Origin: Cohnella candidum
GTDB lineage: Bacteria; Bacillota; Bacilli; Paenibacillales; Paenibacillaceae
Reading direction: 5' to 3'
DNA: 64,000 nucleotides
Assembly (NCBI RefSeq): GCF_003713065.1
Contig: NZ_CP033433.1
Location: 841,001 to 905,000, forward strand
Program-made: the position numbers and the translations under genes
Notes under the pieces: model-generated
The model's database searches: none
Told to the model about the DNA's origin: nothing
The model's input: the letters and a program-made list of their open reading frames with translations, nothing else
In this document: piece by piece, positions 16,888 through 25,905 of the stretch
Layout: each line of letters begins with the position of its first letter
How positions within the stretch are numbered: position 1 is the first letter of the stretch

Positions 16888-17276
16888 GTGGTTTGTGGAA
16901 CGCACTGACGGATGTTTACATGGTATTGGCTGCATTGCCGTTTATCCCTTTTCTGATCGTTTATTTTACTTGCGCCGTCAAGGGAATGGATAAGAAGAAG
17001 GCGATCCGGCTGTCGATGGACGTGACGAACGTTTTCCTCATCGGCATCGTGGCCGCCTTGCTCAGCACGCTGACGGGATCCAGTTTCGGTTTCTTTTTCA
17101 TCCTGCTCGTGATGCTGATCGGAGCCGGACTCATCGGCAACGCCCAGAACCGGCTTCGGGGCAAGATCGATCCGAGGAAAATTTTCCGGGCGATCTGGCG
17201 ATTGTCTTTTTTCGCGATGGCGATCCTATACCTCCTTCTGATGTCGCTAAAACTGATTTTACCGTCCTCCAGCTAG
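16884..17276 (+). CDS. DUF3397 family membrane protein
   Basis: This 130-residue protein has four predicted membrane helices (about residues 12-32, 45-65, 68-85 and 105-125) with short basic loops such as KGMDKKKAIR. It overlaps panE by 4 bp, so both are probably co-translated. Small DUF3397 proteins stand in this position, next to bshC and mraZ, in many Bacillales; their function is not known. Confidence 0.75.
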   Translation: MSGLWNALTDVYMVLAALPFIPFLIVYFTCAVKGMDKKKAIRLSMDVTNVFLIGIVAALLSTLTGSSFGFFFILLVMLIGAGLIGNAQNRLRGKIDPRKIFRAIWRLSFFAMAILYLLLMSLKLILPSSS

Positions 17277-17309
17277 CGTTTACGGCCGGATCGGGCGCCT
17301 TATCCCGCT

Positions 17310-17338
17310 TTGACGAGTTTTCGCCCGTTGTGTACAAT
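17310..17338 (+). promoter_or_regulatory. bshC: Sigma-A promoter of bshC
   Basis: TTGACG (17310-17315) and TACAAT (17333-17338) are 17 bp apart, each 5 of 6 to consensus. The transcript would start near 17345, just before the bshC ribosome binding site. Confidence 0.7.
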
Positions 17339-17381
17339 CAAAAATGGCATCTTACTTGATCTGATCGGGGGAAACGGCCCG

Positions 17382-19016
17382 TTGAAAGTTATATCGCTGC
17401 AAGAGCCGGTTCTCCGGTCCTTGGCGGAACGGTACCGGCATCAAGACCCGCAAACCGTTTCGCTGTTCGGCTCCCATCCCGGGAACGAAGAGGATTGGCG
17501 GCGCCGCGCAGATTGGCTCGACCGCCTGGAGCCGGCGCGCGCCGACAGGGAACGGCTCGCCAACGCTTTGAGACAATACCAAAACCGGCTGCCCGCCCAT
17601 CCCGCCGCGTCGCGTTCGCTCGACCTGCTGGGCCGGCCGGGCAGCCTTGTCGTCGTCGGAGGGCAGCAGGCCGGCTTGTTCGGCGGCGCGCTGCTCATTT
17701 TCTATAAAGCCTTGACCGTCATCCAGGCCGCGCGCCGCGCGGAAATACAGTTGGGCCGTCCGGTCGTGCCGGTTTTTTGGATTGCCGGCGAGGACCACGA
17801 TTTCGACGAAGCCAACCATGTCTACGTGCAGGAAACGGACGGCAGCGCGCGAAGGATCCGCATCGAACGGCCGGAAGGATTCCGCCGCGCGGTGAGCCGC
17901 ACCCCGCTTGCGCCCGAGGACTGGGAGCAGGCGCTGACGGAGCTGGCGGACACGCTGCCCGACACGGAATTCAAATCGGGCTTGCTGTCCGGGCTCCGGA
18001 GCCACGCTTCCGATTCTCCGACGCTCAGTCTGGCGTTCGCCCGGCTGCTGGCCGAATGGTTCGGACAGGACGGCCTCGTGCTGCTGGACGCGGACGATCC
18101 GGAACTTCGGGCTCTGGAAGCACCCATGTTCCGCGAACTGATCGAACGCAATGACGACCTGGAGCAAGCGCTGAGACGGGGAGAAAGCGCCGTGACGGAG
18201 ATGGGGTATCCCCTTCAGGCGGAGACCGCTCCGGGCAGCGCGAGCTTGTTCCTTCACCACGACTTGGGCAGGCTGCTGCTTTCCAAGGAGGAAGGCCGCT
18301 TCACGGACCGCAAGGGAACGGTTTCGCTGGCCCGCGACGAGCTTCTCGCCTTTACGGAGGACGCGCCCGACCGGCTCAGCACGAACGCCCTGTCCCGGCC
18401 GCTCATGCAGGATTTCCTGCTGCCGGTGCTGGCCGCCGTTCTCGGACCTTCGGAGCTGGCTTATTGGGGAGTGCTCGGACCCGCTTTCGAGACGTTCGGC
18501 ATGCAGATGCCGATTTTGGTCCCGAGACAGTCGTTTACTTACATGGAACCGTCCTTGCACAAGCTGCTGGACAAATACGGCTTAACGCCGGAACAGGCGA
18601 TGAAGGAATGGGAGGAGCGGAAGGCCAAGTGGCTGGCCGCCCAGGACCGATGGGATTTGGACGGCACGTTCGCCCAAGCGAAAAGCCAGTTTATCGCCTC
18701 CTATGCTCCGGTGATCGAGACGGTTTCGAAGCTGCAGCCGGGCCTCGCCGATTTGTCGCAGCGCAACCGGGACAAAATTCTGGAGCAAATCGCCTACCTC
18801 GAAAGCCGGTCCCGGGAAGCGTTCGAGCGGCAGCATGACGCGGCGCTTCGGCAGTGGGACCGGATTCGCTCCTCGCTTGCGCCCGGCGGAAAGCCGCAGG
18901 AACGTGTCTACGGCACGCTGCATTTCCTGAATTTATACGGTCCGGATTGGCTCAACCTTTTCCGGGATGTGCCTTACGAAGCGACGGGCAGCCACCGGCT
19001 GGTGGAAATGGCCTGA
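17382..19016 (+). CDS. bshC: Bacillithiol biosynthesis cysteine-adding enzyme BshC
   Basis: This 544-residue protein matches the BshC family length (about 540). It has the nucleotidyl-transferase-like Rossmann core with VVVGGQQAGLFGGALLIFYK near residues 88-107 and VFWIAGEDHDFDEANHV near 128-145, and a C-terminal coiled coil (about 400-500). BshC adds cysteine to GlcN-malate in the last step of bacillithiol synthesis, the main low-molecular-weight thiol of Bacillales. The start is TTG 17382, immediately downstream of the promoter at 17310, behind a GGGGGAAACG site. The gene precedes mraZ in Bacillus subtilis; here ahcY and a DUF4349 gene separate them. Confidence 0.92.
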   Translation: MKVISLQEPVLRSLAERYRHQDPQTVSLFGSHPGNEEDWRRRADWLDRLEPARADRERLANALRQYQNRLPAHPAASRSLDLLGRPGSLVVVGGQQAGLFGGALLIFYKALTVIQAARRAEIQLGRPVVPVFWIAGEDHDFDEANHVYVQETDGSARRIRIERPEGFRRAVSRTPLAPEDWEQALTELADTLPDTEFKSGLLSGLRSHASDSPTLSLAFARLLAEWFGQDGLVLLDADDPELRALEAPMFRELIERNDDLEQALRRGESAVTEMGYPLQAETAPGSASLFLHHDLGRLLLSKEEGRFTDRKGTVSLARDELLAFTEDAPDRLSTNALSRPLMQDFLLPVLAAVLGPSELAYWGVLGPAFETFGMQMPILVPRQSFTYMEPSLHKLLDKYGLTPEQAMKEWEERKAKWLAAQDRWDLDGTFAQAKSQFIASYAPVIETVSKLQPGLADLSQRNRDKILEQIAYLESRSREAFERQHDAALRQWDRIRSSLAPGGKPQERVYGTLHFLNLYGPDWLNLFRDVPYEATGSHRLVEMA

Positions 19017-19071
19017 AAGTGAAGGAATCGGCATGGAATAATGATGAATAGATCGACACGGAGGCTAGTTC

Positions 19072-20334
19072 ATGAAAACGAACATTGAGAGCATCGTCCG
19101 CGATCCGTCGCTGGCGCCCGAAGGCAAATTGAAAATCGATTGGGTGCAGGCGCATATGCCGGTGCTGAACAAAATCCGGGAGCAATTCGAGCGGGATCAG
19201 CCTTTTAAAGGGTTGCGCGTAGCGATTTCGTTGCACCTGGAAGCCAAAACGGCTTACCTGGCGAAAGTCGTTCAAGCCGGCGGCGCGGAAGTCGTCATCA
19301 CCGGCAGCAATCCGCTCTCCACCCAGGACGACGTTTGCGCGGCGCTCGTGGAAGACGGCATCGCCGTGTTCGCGAAGTATAACCCGGATCCGCAGGAATA
19401 CAAGGACTTGATGGTCAAAACGCTGGAAACGAAGCCGGACCTGATCATCGACGACGGCGGCGATCTCGTGACGATCCTGCATGCCGAGCGCCAGGACCTG
19501 CTGGCGAACGTGCGCGGCGGGGCGGAAGAGACGACGACCGGCATCCTGCGCCTGAAGGCGATGGAGAAAGACGGCTCGCTCAAGTTCCCGATGGTCGCGG
19601 TCAACGACGCATTCTGCAAATACCTGTTCGACAACCGTTACGGCACCGGACAGTCCGTATGGGACGGCATCAACCGGACGACGAACCTCGTCGTCGCGGG
19701 CAAGACGGTCGTCGTCAACGGGTATGGCTGGTGCGGCAAAGGCGTGGCGATGCGGGCCAAAGGACTCGGCGCTCGCGTCGTGGTCACCGAAGTGGACGCG
19801 ATCCGCGCCGTTGAAGCCTACATGGACGGCTTCACCGTGCTGTCGATGGCGGAAGCGGCGAAGGCCGGCGACTTTTTCGTCACCGTGACGGGCAACAAAG
19901 ACGTCATCCGCGGCGAGCACATCGCGAACATGAAAGACGGCGCGATTCTCTCGAACGCCGGCCATTTCGACGTGGAGGTCAACCTCGTCGAGCTTGCCGC
20001 GATGTCCGTTTCGAAGCGGGTCGTTCGCCGGAACATCGAGGAATACACGCTGAAGGACGGCCGCAAGATTTACGTCCTGGCCGAAGGCCGTCTCGTCAAC
20101 CTGGCGGCCGGCGACGGCCACCCGGCGGAAATCATGGACATGACGTTCGCGCTGCAGGCCTTGTCGCTGCGGTACGTGAACGAGAACTACGAGCAAATCG
20201 GCAACAGCGTGGTGAACGTGCCGTACGCGCTCGACGAGCAAGTGGCGCGCACGAAGCTGGAGGCGCTCGGCATCACGATCGACGCGTTGTCCGAGGAGCA
20301 GAAGGCATATCTGGACAGCTGGGCCGCTCACTGA
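19072..20334 (+). CDS. ahcY: Adenosylhomocysteinase (S-adenosylhomocysteine hydrolase)
   Basis: This 420-residue protein carries the full set of SAH hydrolase residues: the histidine in ISLHLEAKTA, aspartate in IDDGGDLVT, glutamate in GGAEETTTG, and the lysine-aspartate-asparagine set in KFPMVAVNDAFCKYLFDNRYGTG. The NAD-binding Rossmann motif is VVVNGYGWCGKGVAMRAKGLGA (with the middle residues GYGWCGKG). It reversibly splits S-adenosylhomocysteine into adenosine and homocysteine, relieving product inhibition of methyltransferases. It is shorter than animal forms and resembles the archaeal/Thermotoga type. It follows bshC by 55 bp and is closed by the terminator at 20351. Bacillus uses the Pfs/LuxS route, so its presence inside this core cluster is notable. 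Confidence 0.92.
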   Translation: MKTNIESIVRDPSLAPEGKLKIDWVQAHMPVLNKIREQFERDQPFKGLRVAISLHLEAKTAYLAKVVQAGGAEVVITGSNPLSTQDDVCAALVEDGIAVFAKYNPDPQEYKDLMVKTLETKPDLIIDDGGDLVTILHAERQDLLANVRGGAEETTTGILRLKAMEKDGSLKFPMVAVNDAFCKYLFDNRYGTGQSVWDGINRTTNLVVAGKTVVVNGYGWCGKGVAMRAKGLGARVVVTEVDAIRAVEAYMDGFTVLSMAEAAKAGDFFVTVTGNKDVIRGEHIANMKDGAILSNAGHFDVEVNLVELAAMSVSKRVVRRNIEEYTLKDGRKIYVLAEGRLVNLAAGDGHPAEIMDMTFALQALSLRYVNENYEQIGNSVVNVPYALDEQVARTKLEALGITIDALSEEQKAYLDSWAAH

Positions 20335-20350
20335 GCATCGGTATCATAGC

Positions 20351-20390
20351 GAAACTCCGTTTCCGCCGTTCGGCGGGACGGAGTTTTTTT
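20351..20390 (+). terminator. Rho-independent terminator of ahcY
   Basis: AAACTCCGT..CCGCC pairs with GGCGG..ACGGAGTTT (20352-20386) around a GTTC loop, followed by seven T. It ends the bshC-ahcY unit. Confidence 0.9.
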
Positions 20391-20466
20391 AATAACAAAT
20401 ATAGGCAACTTTTCCTTCTTGTTTCTCGTCTGATGGGGAGAAAGCAAAAAGGGGGAAACGATTGCC

Positions 20467-21537
20467 ATGTCCACGAACAGTGAGAAAAGGAAAAAGAGAC
20501 TTTCGGCCGGCCGCATCGCATTCGCAGGTACACTTGCGCTCCTCTTGCTCCTCACGGCGTGCGGCAGCGGCTCGAGCCAAGACTCGGTCGCCGAAGCGCC
20601 GGCCGCTGCGGACTCGATTGCCGCGGCGCCGGCTTCCGACATGGATTCCGCGAAGGCCTTGCACAACGGCACGGTTTCAACGACATCCGGGGCTTCCACC
20701 GCGGCCGAAGCCGGGGCGCCTGTCGTGCAAACCGGAAGCGCCGCGGGCATCGGGCAGATCGCGGACGCCGGAACGACCCGCAAGGTGATCTACAAAGCGA
20801 ACGTGGCCATGCCGGTGCCGGATTACGATGCGGCCGAGAAAAAATTGCGCGATATCATCCATCTGAGCGGGTCCTACGTGCTCCAATTCAGCAACAGCAT
20901 GGACGCCGGCGGCAAAGGGGCGACTTACGTCATCAAGGTGCCGGCGGACGGATTCTCCTCATTTATCGACCGTCTGCGGGAGATCGAGAAGGACCTGCAG
21001 CTGCAGATGGAGGGGAGCGACGTCACCGAGGAATACGTCGACTTGGACGCCCGCCTGCAAGCGAAGAAAACGGCAGAAGCGCGGTTGCTCGCGTTCATGG
21101 ACAAAGCGACGAAGAGCGATGATCTCGTCCGCTTCTCCAATGAGCTGGCATCCGTGCAAGAGGAAATTGAGCAAATCAAAGGTCGTATGCGGTATTTGGA
21201 CCAAAACGTCGCCTATTCGACGGTGAACGTGAGATTGTACGAAGGTACGGCTGTCCGTGCCCTGGAGAAAGACGGCCAAGACGGCTTCGGCCATCGGCTC
21301 GCGAACGCGTTGACGGGAAGCGCCAAAGCGCTCGGACAGTTCGGCCAGGCGCTGCTCGTGTTCCTGGCGGCGCTTCTTCCGGTCGCTGCGGTCGTCGCGA
21401 TCGTCGGCGTGCCCGCTTTTATCCTGGTCCGGCGCCAGCGCAATAACCGCAAAGAAGCGGCGGCGTGCAAGCGCCAAGAGTGGAATGCGGCGGCACTCGC
21501 CGAGAAACCTCCGGAAGACGGTCTGAAACCCGAGTGA
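20467..21537 (+). CDS. DUF4349 domain lipoprotein
   Basis: This 356-residue protein has a signal peptide with lipobox LTAC (Cys near residue 36) and a serine/alanine-rich linker. The DUF4349 domain (about 100-310) contains a paired-strand region and a central coiled coil (ELASVQEEIEQIKGRMRYLDQ). A C-terminal membrane helix (about 298-322) and a short basic cytoplasmic tail follow. So it is anchored at both ends outside the membrane. DUF4349 proteins are widespread in Paenibacillus and of unknown function. It has a GGGGGAAAC site and its own terminator at 21572. Confidence 0.85.
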   Translation: MSTNSEKRKKRLSAGRIAFAGTLALLLLLTACGSGSSQDSVAEAPAAADSIAAAPASDMDSAKALHNGTVSTTSGASTAAEAGAPVVQTGSAAGIGQIADAGTTRKVIYKANVAMPVPDYDAAEKKLRDIIHLSGSYVLQFSNSMDAGGKGATYVIKVPADGFSSFIDRLREIEKDLQLQMEGSDVTEEYVDLDARLQAKKTAEARLLAFMDKATKSDDLVRFSNELASVQEEIEQIKGRMRYLDQNVAYSTVNVRLYEGTAVRALEKDGQDGFGHRLANALTGSAKALGQFGQALLVFLAALLPVAAVVAIVGVPAFILVRRQRNNRKEAAACKRQEWNAAALAEKPPEDGLKPE

Positions 21538-21571
21538 GTCGGCATGAATGGCCTAAAATAATTTTTAAAAG

Positions 21572-21600
21572 AATCCTGCTGCCGAAGCAGGATTTTTATT
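21572..21600 (+). terminator. Rho-independent terminator before the mraZ operon
   Basis: A 9-bp perfect stem (AATCCTGCT with AGCAGGATT), loop GCCGA, is followed by TTTATTTTAT. It separates the DUF4349 gene from the division and cell wall operon. Confidence 0.88.
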
Positions 21601-21625
21601 TTATGGCGCGAATTATTCAAGCTAA

Positions 21626-21659
21626 GTGGTTCTTTGTGGTGGAAAGTGGTGAAGAATGG
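21626..21659 (+). promoter_or_regulatory. mraZ: MraZ operator: GTGG repeats at 10-bp spacing
   Basis: GTGG occurs at 21626, 21636 and 21646, with ATGG at 21656, each exactly 10 bp apart, directly before the mraZ ribosome binding site. MraZ of several bacteria binds such direct repeats on one face of DNA in front of its own operon. No convincing -35/-10 pair is visible between this element and the terminator at 21572. Confidence 0.7.
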
Positions 21660-21675
21660 GGGGGGGTGAGGGCGA

Positions 21676-22113
21676 ATGTTTCTGGGCGAGTACCAGCACA
21701 GCATCGACGACAAAGGCCGGATCATCATCCCGGCCAAGTTCCGGGAAGCCCTCGGCTCCGATTTCATCATCACCCGCGGCTTGGACAATTGCTTGTTCGT
21801 GTATCCGCGCGCCGAATGGAACCAGCTCGAGCAAAAGATGAAGTCGCTGCCCTCGATGGCGGCGAACGCCAGGGCGTTCACCCGGCTATTGTTCTCCGGC
21901 GCGTCCGAATGCGAGTGGGATAAGCAGGGAAGGGTAAACGTGCCGAACCATCTGCGCGAGTACGCCCGGCTGGAGAAGGACTGCACCGTCATCGGCGTTT
22001 CCTCCCGCGTGGAAATTTGGGATAAGGCCGCTTGGGAAGAATATTCCCGCCAATCCCAAGACTCGTTTAACGAAATCGCCGAGAAGCTGGTGGATTTCGA
22101 TTTCAACTTCTAA
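21676..22113 (+). CDS. mraZ: Transcriptional regulator MraZ
   Basis: This 145-residue protein has two SpoVT/AbrB-like MraZ domains: the first starts [24 protein letters not shown], the second has [19 protein letters not shown], each with the conserved DKxGR motif. It binds direct GTGG-type repeats in front of its own operon, present here at 21626-21659, and represses the division and cell wall cluster. It is the first gene of the dcw operon, as in most bacteria. Confidence 0.95.
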   Translation: MFLGEYQHSIDDKGRIIIPAKFREALGSDFIITRGLDNCLFVYPRAEWNQLEQKMKSLPSMAANARAFTRLLFSGASECEWDKQGRVNVPNHLREYARLEKDCTVIGVSSRVEIWDKAAWEEYSRQSQDSFNEIAEKLVDFDFNF

Positions 22114-22148
22114 CAAAGAAAATGATGCACGACGAAAGGGACTTGCTT

Positions 22149-23102
22149 ATGTTTCACCACATCACGGTTCTGTTAGAGGAAGCGGTCGAGGGCTTGAACG
22201 TACGTCCCGACGGCATTTACGTGGACTGCACGCTCGGCGGAGCGGGGCATAGCTCGGCCATCGCGGCTAAGCTCGGCCCAGGCGGCAGGCTGATCGCCCT
22301 CGACCAGGACGACGCCGCGCTCGAGAACGCGCGAGTCCGGCTGGCGCCTTTCGGCGAAACCGTCACGCTGGTGAAAAGCAATTTCCGCGATCTCATCGAG
22401 GCGCTTCGGACAGCCGGGGTTCCCGAAGAGGATGGAATGCCCCGCGTGGACGGCGTGCTGTTCGATCTCGGCGTTTCGAGCCCCCAGCTCGACGAGGCGG
22501 ACCGCGGATTCAGCTACAACCACGACGCGGAGCTGGACATGAGAATGGACCGGGAGCAGTCGCTCACGGCCAAGACGATCGTCAACGAATGGGACGAGAA
22601 AGAAATCGCCGACATTTTGCGGGATTACGGCGAAGAGAAGTTCGCCCGATCCATCGCGCGCCATATCGCTTCGGCGAGGGCGAAAGCCCCGATTGAGAAA
22701 ACCGGGGAGCTCGTCGAATTGATCAAGGCGGCCATTCCCGCGCCCGCGCGGAGAACGGGACCGCATCCGGCGAAGAGGACTTTCCAAGCGCTCCGCATCG
22801 CCGTGAACGACGAATTGGGCGCTTTCCGCGACGCGCTCGCGGAAGCGATCGACGTGCTCAAGCCCGGCGGACGGGCGGCCGTCATTACGTTCCATTCCCT
22901 GGAAGACCGAATTTGCAAAACGATGTTCACGGCAGAGGTTGCCTCCTGCTCATGCCCGCCGGATTTCCCGGTGTGCGTGTGCGGCGGCGGAGGCGGACGG
23001 TTGAAGCTCACGCCGAGAAAGCCGATCCTGCCCTCCGAACGCGAATTGGCCGACAATCCCCGCGCCCGGTCGGCGAAACTCCGGGTCGCGGAAAAAATTT
23101 GA
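22149..23102 (+). CDS. rsmH: 16S rRNA (cytosine1402-N4)-methyltransferase RsmH
   Basis: This 317-residue MraW-type enzyme has the SAM-binding motif [14 protein letters not shown] near residues 22-35, the typical [22 protein letters not shown] and [13 protein letters not shown] motifs and the C-terminal [10 protein letters not shown]. It methylates C1402 of 16S rRNA at the ribosomal P site. The ATG 22149 ([15 protein letters not shown]) fits the family N terminus and has an AAAGGGA site; in-frame upstream ATGs from 22122 do not. [16 protein letters not shown] in the C-terminal part is a usual cysteine-rich patch. Confidence 0.95.
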   Translation: MFHHITVLLEEAVEGLNVRPDGIYVDCTLGGAGHSSAIAAKLGPGGRLIALDQDDAALENARVRLAPFGETVTLVKSNFRDLIEALRTAGVPEEDGMPRVDGVLFDLGVSSPQLDEADRGFSYNHDAELDMRMDREQSLTAKTIVNEWDEKEIADILRDYGEEKFARSIARHIASARAKAPIEKTGELVELIKAAIPAPARRTGPHPAKRTFQALRIAVNDELGAFRDALAEAIDVLKPGGRAAVITFHSLEDRICKTMFTAEVASCSCPPDFPVCVCGGGGGRLKLTPRKPILPSERELADNPRARSAKLRVAEKI

Positions 23103-23161
23103 CTTCACGCTGTCGAATCCTGAGATAAACGATCGAAAGAACGAAGGGGGAAAATCGATTT

Positions 23162-23560
23162 ATGGCATACTACGGCAACCTGGCGCTACGTCCGGAAAGA
23201 AAGCCGCAAGAGACTCCGCAGCCGGCGAGGCAGCGCGAGACCGTCGTCCGGCGTCGCCAGATTCCGATCGGAGAGAAGCTGCTGTACATGTTCACGGTCG
23301 CCGTATGCGCGGTCGTGGCCGGCATCATCATTTACCGCTACGCGGAAATCTATCAAATCAACCGCCAAATCCAGGACATGAACCGGACCTACCAGCAAAC
23401 GACGAGCCAAACGAAAGAGCTGCAGCGGGAAGTGGAGAAGTTGAGCGATCCCGACTACCTGACCAAGAAGGCAATCGAAATGGGTATGGTTCAAATCGAT
23501 CCGAGCCGCAGCATCAAGGTCGGAGACGACGCCGTCGCGATGAATACGGCGAAGAAATAA
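23162..23560 (+). CDS. ftsL: Cell division protein FtsL
   Basis: This 132-residue bitopic protein has a basic cytoplasmic N terminus, one membrane helix (about residues 38-57) and an extracellular leucine-zipper-like coiled coil (about 58-105, with INRQIQDMNRTYQQ). FtsL forms a complex with DivIB and DivIC and activates septal peptidoglycan synthesis. The sequence is variable across families, so identity rests on topology, size and its position between rsmH and the septal PBP gene. Confidence 0.88.
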   Translation: MAYYGNLALRPERKPQETPQPARQRETVVRRRQIPIGEKLLYMFTVAVCAVVAGIIIYRYAEIYQINRQIQDMNRTYQQTTSQTKELQREVEKLSDPDYLTKKAIEMGMVQIDPSRSIKVGDDAVAMNTAKK

Positions 23561-23572
23561 GAGGTAAGAAGA

Positions 23573-25810
23573 ATGACCAAAAGGATCAAACTGCGCACGT
23601 TGCTCATGGGAGGGTTTTTCACCCTCCTTTTTGTCGGCTTGATCTTTCGGATCTACTGGGTGCAGGTAGGACCCGCCTCCGCCATGTGGGCGGAGAACGC
23701 GCGGGAAACCTGGATGACCAGCAAAACGATTCCCCAAGAGCGCGGGAAACTGCTGGACCGGGACGGCAAGGTATTGGCGGCCGACGCGGCCGCATATACC
23801 ATCGCGGTAGGGCCGAAGAAAATCGCGGATTTGGATAAGGAAAATCCCGATTGGCGGGTCGCCGACCGGATCGTATCCAAGCTTCATATTGTCCTCGGCA
23901 CGCCGGAGAGCCAGCTTCGCGCCATGATCGGGGCGAAGAAGCAAGACGGTACATACCTGGACCAGAAAGAAATCCGGCCGGACGGCTGGAAGGTGGACGC
24001 CGAGGTCAAAGACCGGCTGGATAAGTTCCGCGAAGAATTGAAAACGTTGACCAAAAAGAAAGACGTCGGCCTTTACTTCGTGGAGGAGCAGAAACGCTAT
24101 TATCCGAACGGTTCCCTCGCCGCCCATATTCTCGGTTATACCAACAAGGACGGTCAAGCGGTTCTCGGGCTCGAGAAAAAAATGGACGACGTCCTCAAAG
24201 GCTCGCCGGGTTTCATCCAATACGAGAAAGACAATACGGGGGCGCAGCTGCCGAACGGCCAGGTGAAGTCGAAGCCGGCCGTCGACGGCAAAGACGTCAC
24301 GCTGACGCTCGACCGCGACATTCAGTTTTACATCGAAGAAGCGCTTAAGGAAGCTTACGACAAGTACCATCCGGTCAGCATTACGGCCGTCGCCGCGGAT
24401 CCGAAGACGATGGACATTCTCGGCATGGCCAGCCTTCCTTCGTTCGATCCGAACCAGTACTGGACGACGAAAGATCAGGCAAACTTCAAGGATAACGCGA
24501 TCATGTCGGTTTACGAGCCCGGGTCCACGTTCAAAATCGTCACGCTGGCGGCGGCCGTGCAGGAAGGCTTGTTCAATCCGAACGAAATGTATAAGTCCGG
24601 CGGCATCAAAGTTCCCGGCAAGGTCATCCACGACTATAACTACACGGGCTGGGGAGAAATCTCTTACCTGGACGGACTCAAGCATTCCAGTAACGTCGCA
24701 TTCGTCCACCTCGGCTATGAGAAACTGGGCGCCGTGAAGCTTCGCAGCTACATCGACGCTTTCGGTTTCGGGCAAAGAACGAATATCGGACTGCCGGGAG
24801 AATCCCCGGGAAGCATTTCGTTCCACAACAACATCCCTACCGAGGTCGCTACCGCCGCGTTCGGCCAAGGCCTCGTGCAGGTGACGCCGATCCAGCAGGT
24901 CGCGGCCGTGGCGGCCGTCGCCAACGGCGGCAAGCTGATGCAGCCCCGCCTGATCAAGTCGATTTCCGACGCTTCCGGAACCAAGCAGGTGTTCGAGCCC
25001 AAAGTGATCCGCCAAGTCATCTCGGCGGAAACGTCTCGTAAAGTCGGAGACTATCTCGAAACCGTCGTCAGCGACCAGAAAATCGGCACGGGCAAAAACG
25101 CCTATATCCCGGGATACCGCATCGCCGGGAAGACGGGTACGGCTCAGAAGGTTATCGACGGAAGTTATTCGGCGGACAAATATGTCGTCTCCTTCATCGG
25201 GTACGCGCCGGTCGAAGATCCGAAAATCGTGCTTTACGTTATCGTGGACGAGCCTCAGTCGGAAACGGCCGGAGGCGGCTCCGTGGCGGCGCCGATTTTC
25301 AAGAAAATCATGGAAAAATCGCTTCGCCATCTCGGCATCGCTCCGAATCTGCCCGATACGGCCGACAAAGACGCGCAAAGCGCGGCGGTAGCCGCCGCCA
25401 AGGCAGCCGACGTGACGGCCAGCGTGCCGGACGTAACCGGCATGACCCCGTCTCAAGCCAAAACCGAGCTCGGCAGGCGTTCGTTCGACGCCAAGGTCCT
25501 CGGCAAAGGGACGAAGGTCATCCAGCAGCTTCCGAAATCCGGCAGCATGCTGCCGACGTCCCAGCAGGTTTACCTGCTGACCGACGCCAACGCCGGCGAG
25601 GTGCCGGATCTTAAGGGCCTGTCGCTGCGCGACGCGATGGAAATGTGCTCGCTCCTCAAGGCGAGCTGCACCGTGCAAGGCGAAGGTTACGTCTTATCGC
25701 AAGAGGTCACGCAGGTAAACGGAAAAACGACGGTCAAACTGACGCTGGCGCCGCCGGAAGCGGTCCAATCGACGGCGGAGGAAGAACCGTCTCCTTCTAC
25801 GAAAGAGTGA
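23573..25810 (+). CDS. pbpB: Septal penicillin-binding protein 2B-type transpeptidase with two PASTA domains
   Basis: This 745-residue class B PBP has an N-terminal membrane helix (about 9-28), a dimerisation domain, and a transpeptidase domain with the catalytic STFK (about residue 317), SSN (about 372) and KTGTAQK (about 520). Two PASTA repeats follow (about 615-675 and 676-735, with VPDVTGMTPSQAKTELG and VPDLKGLSLRDAM). It crosslinks peptidoglycan at the division septum together with FtsW. A glutamate-rich tail ends the protein. Directly after its stop codon begins the attenuator-like RNA before spoVD. Confidence 0.92.
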   Translation: MTKRIKLRTLLMGGFFTLLFVGLIFRIYWVQVGPASAMWAENARETWMTSKTIPQERGKLLDRDGKVLAADAAAYTIAVGPKKIADLDKENPDWRVADRIVSKLHIVLGTPESQLRAMIGAKKQDGTYLDQKEIRPDGWKVDAEVKDRLDKFREELKTLTKKKDVGLYFVEEQKRYYPNGSLAAHILGYTNKDGQAVLGLEKKMDDVLKGSPGFIQYEKDNTGAQLPNGQVKSKPAVDGKDVTLTLDRDIQFYIEEALKEAYDKYHPVSITAVAADPKTMDILGMASLPSFDPNQYWTTKDQANFKDNAIMSVYEPGSTFKIVTLAAAVQEGLFNPNEMYKSGGIKVPGKVIHDYNYTGWGEISYLDGLKHSSNVAFVHLGYEKLGAVKLRSYIDAFGFGQRTNIGLPGESPGSISFHNNIPTEVATAAFGQGLVQVTPIQQVAAVAAVANGGKLMQPRLIKSISDASGTKQVFEPKVIRQVISAETSRKVGDYLETVVSDQKIGTGKNAYIPGYRIAGKTGTAQKVIDGSYSADKYVVSFIGYAPVEDPKIVLYVIVDEPQSETAGGGSVAAPIFKKIMEKSLRHLGIAPNLPDTADKDAQSAAVAAAKAADVTASVPDVTGMTPSQAKTELGRRSFDAKVLGKGTKVIQQLPKSGSMLPTSQQVYLLTDANAGEVPDLKGLSLRDAMEMCSLLKASCTVQGEGYVLSQEVTQVNGKTTVKLTLAPPEAVQSTAEEEPSPSTKE

Positions 25811-25812
25811 AG

Positions 25813-25903
25813 GCTTGTTCTAAATCCCCCTTGCCCCTGAATAGGGATGAACAAGCGTGCGAATGCGCGCTTGGCGTCTCTAGCGGGGTAAGGGGGTTTT
25901 TTT
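25813..25903 (+). promoter_or_regulatory. Attenuator-like leader between pbpB and spoVD
   Basis: Two mutually exclusive folds are visible. State 1: GCTTGTTC (25813-25820) pairs perfectly with GAACAAGC (25849-25856), extended by ATCCC (25824-25828) with GGGAT (25844-25848). State 2: CCCCCTTGCCCC (25826-25837) pairs with GGGGTAAGGGGG (25885-25896), followed by seven T, with an inner 9-bp hairpin (25852-25860 with 25865-25873). State 2 is a terminator whose 3' arm is also the AAGGGGG ribosome binding site of spoVD. State 1 uses bases of both state 2 stems and so would act as antiterminator. The trigger is unknown. Confidence 0.5.
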
Positions 25904-25905
25904 GC

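Noticed and set aside
25645..25905. Extension of the spoVD reading frame upstream into pbpB
   Set aside because: The extra part would lie over the end of pbpB in another frame, lacks a ribosome binding site, and the family N terminus fits the GTG at 25906.
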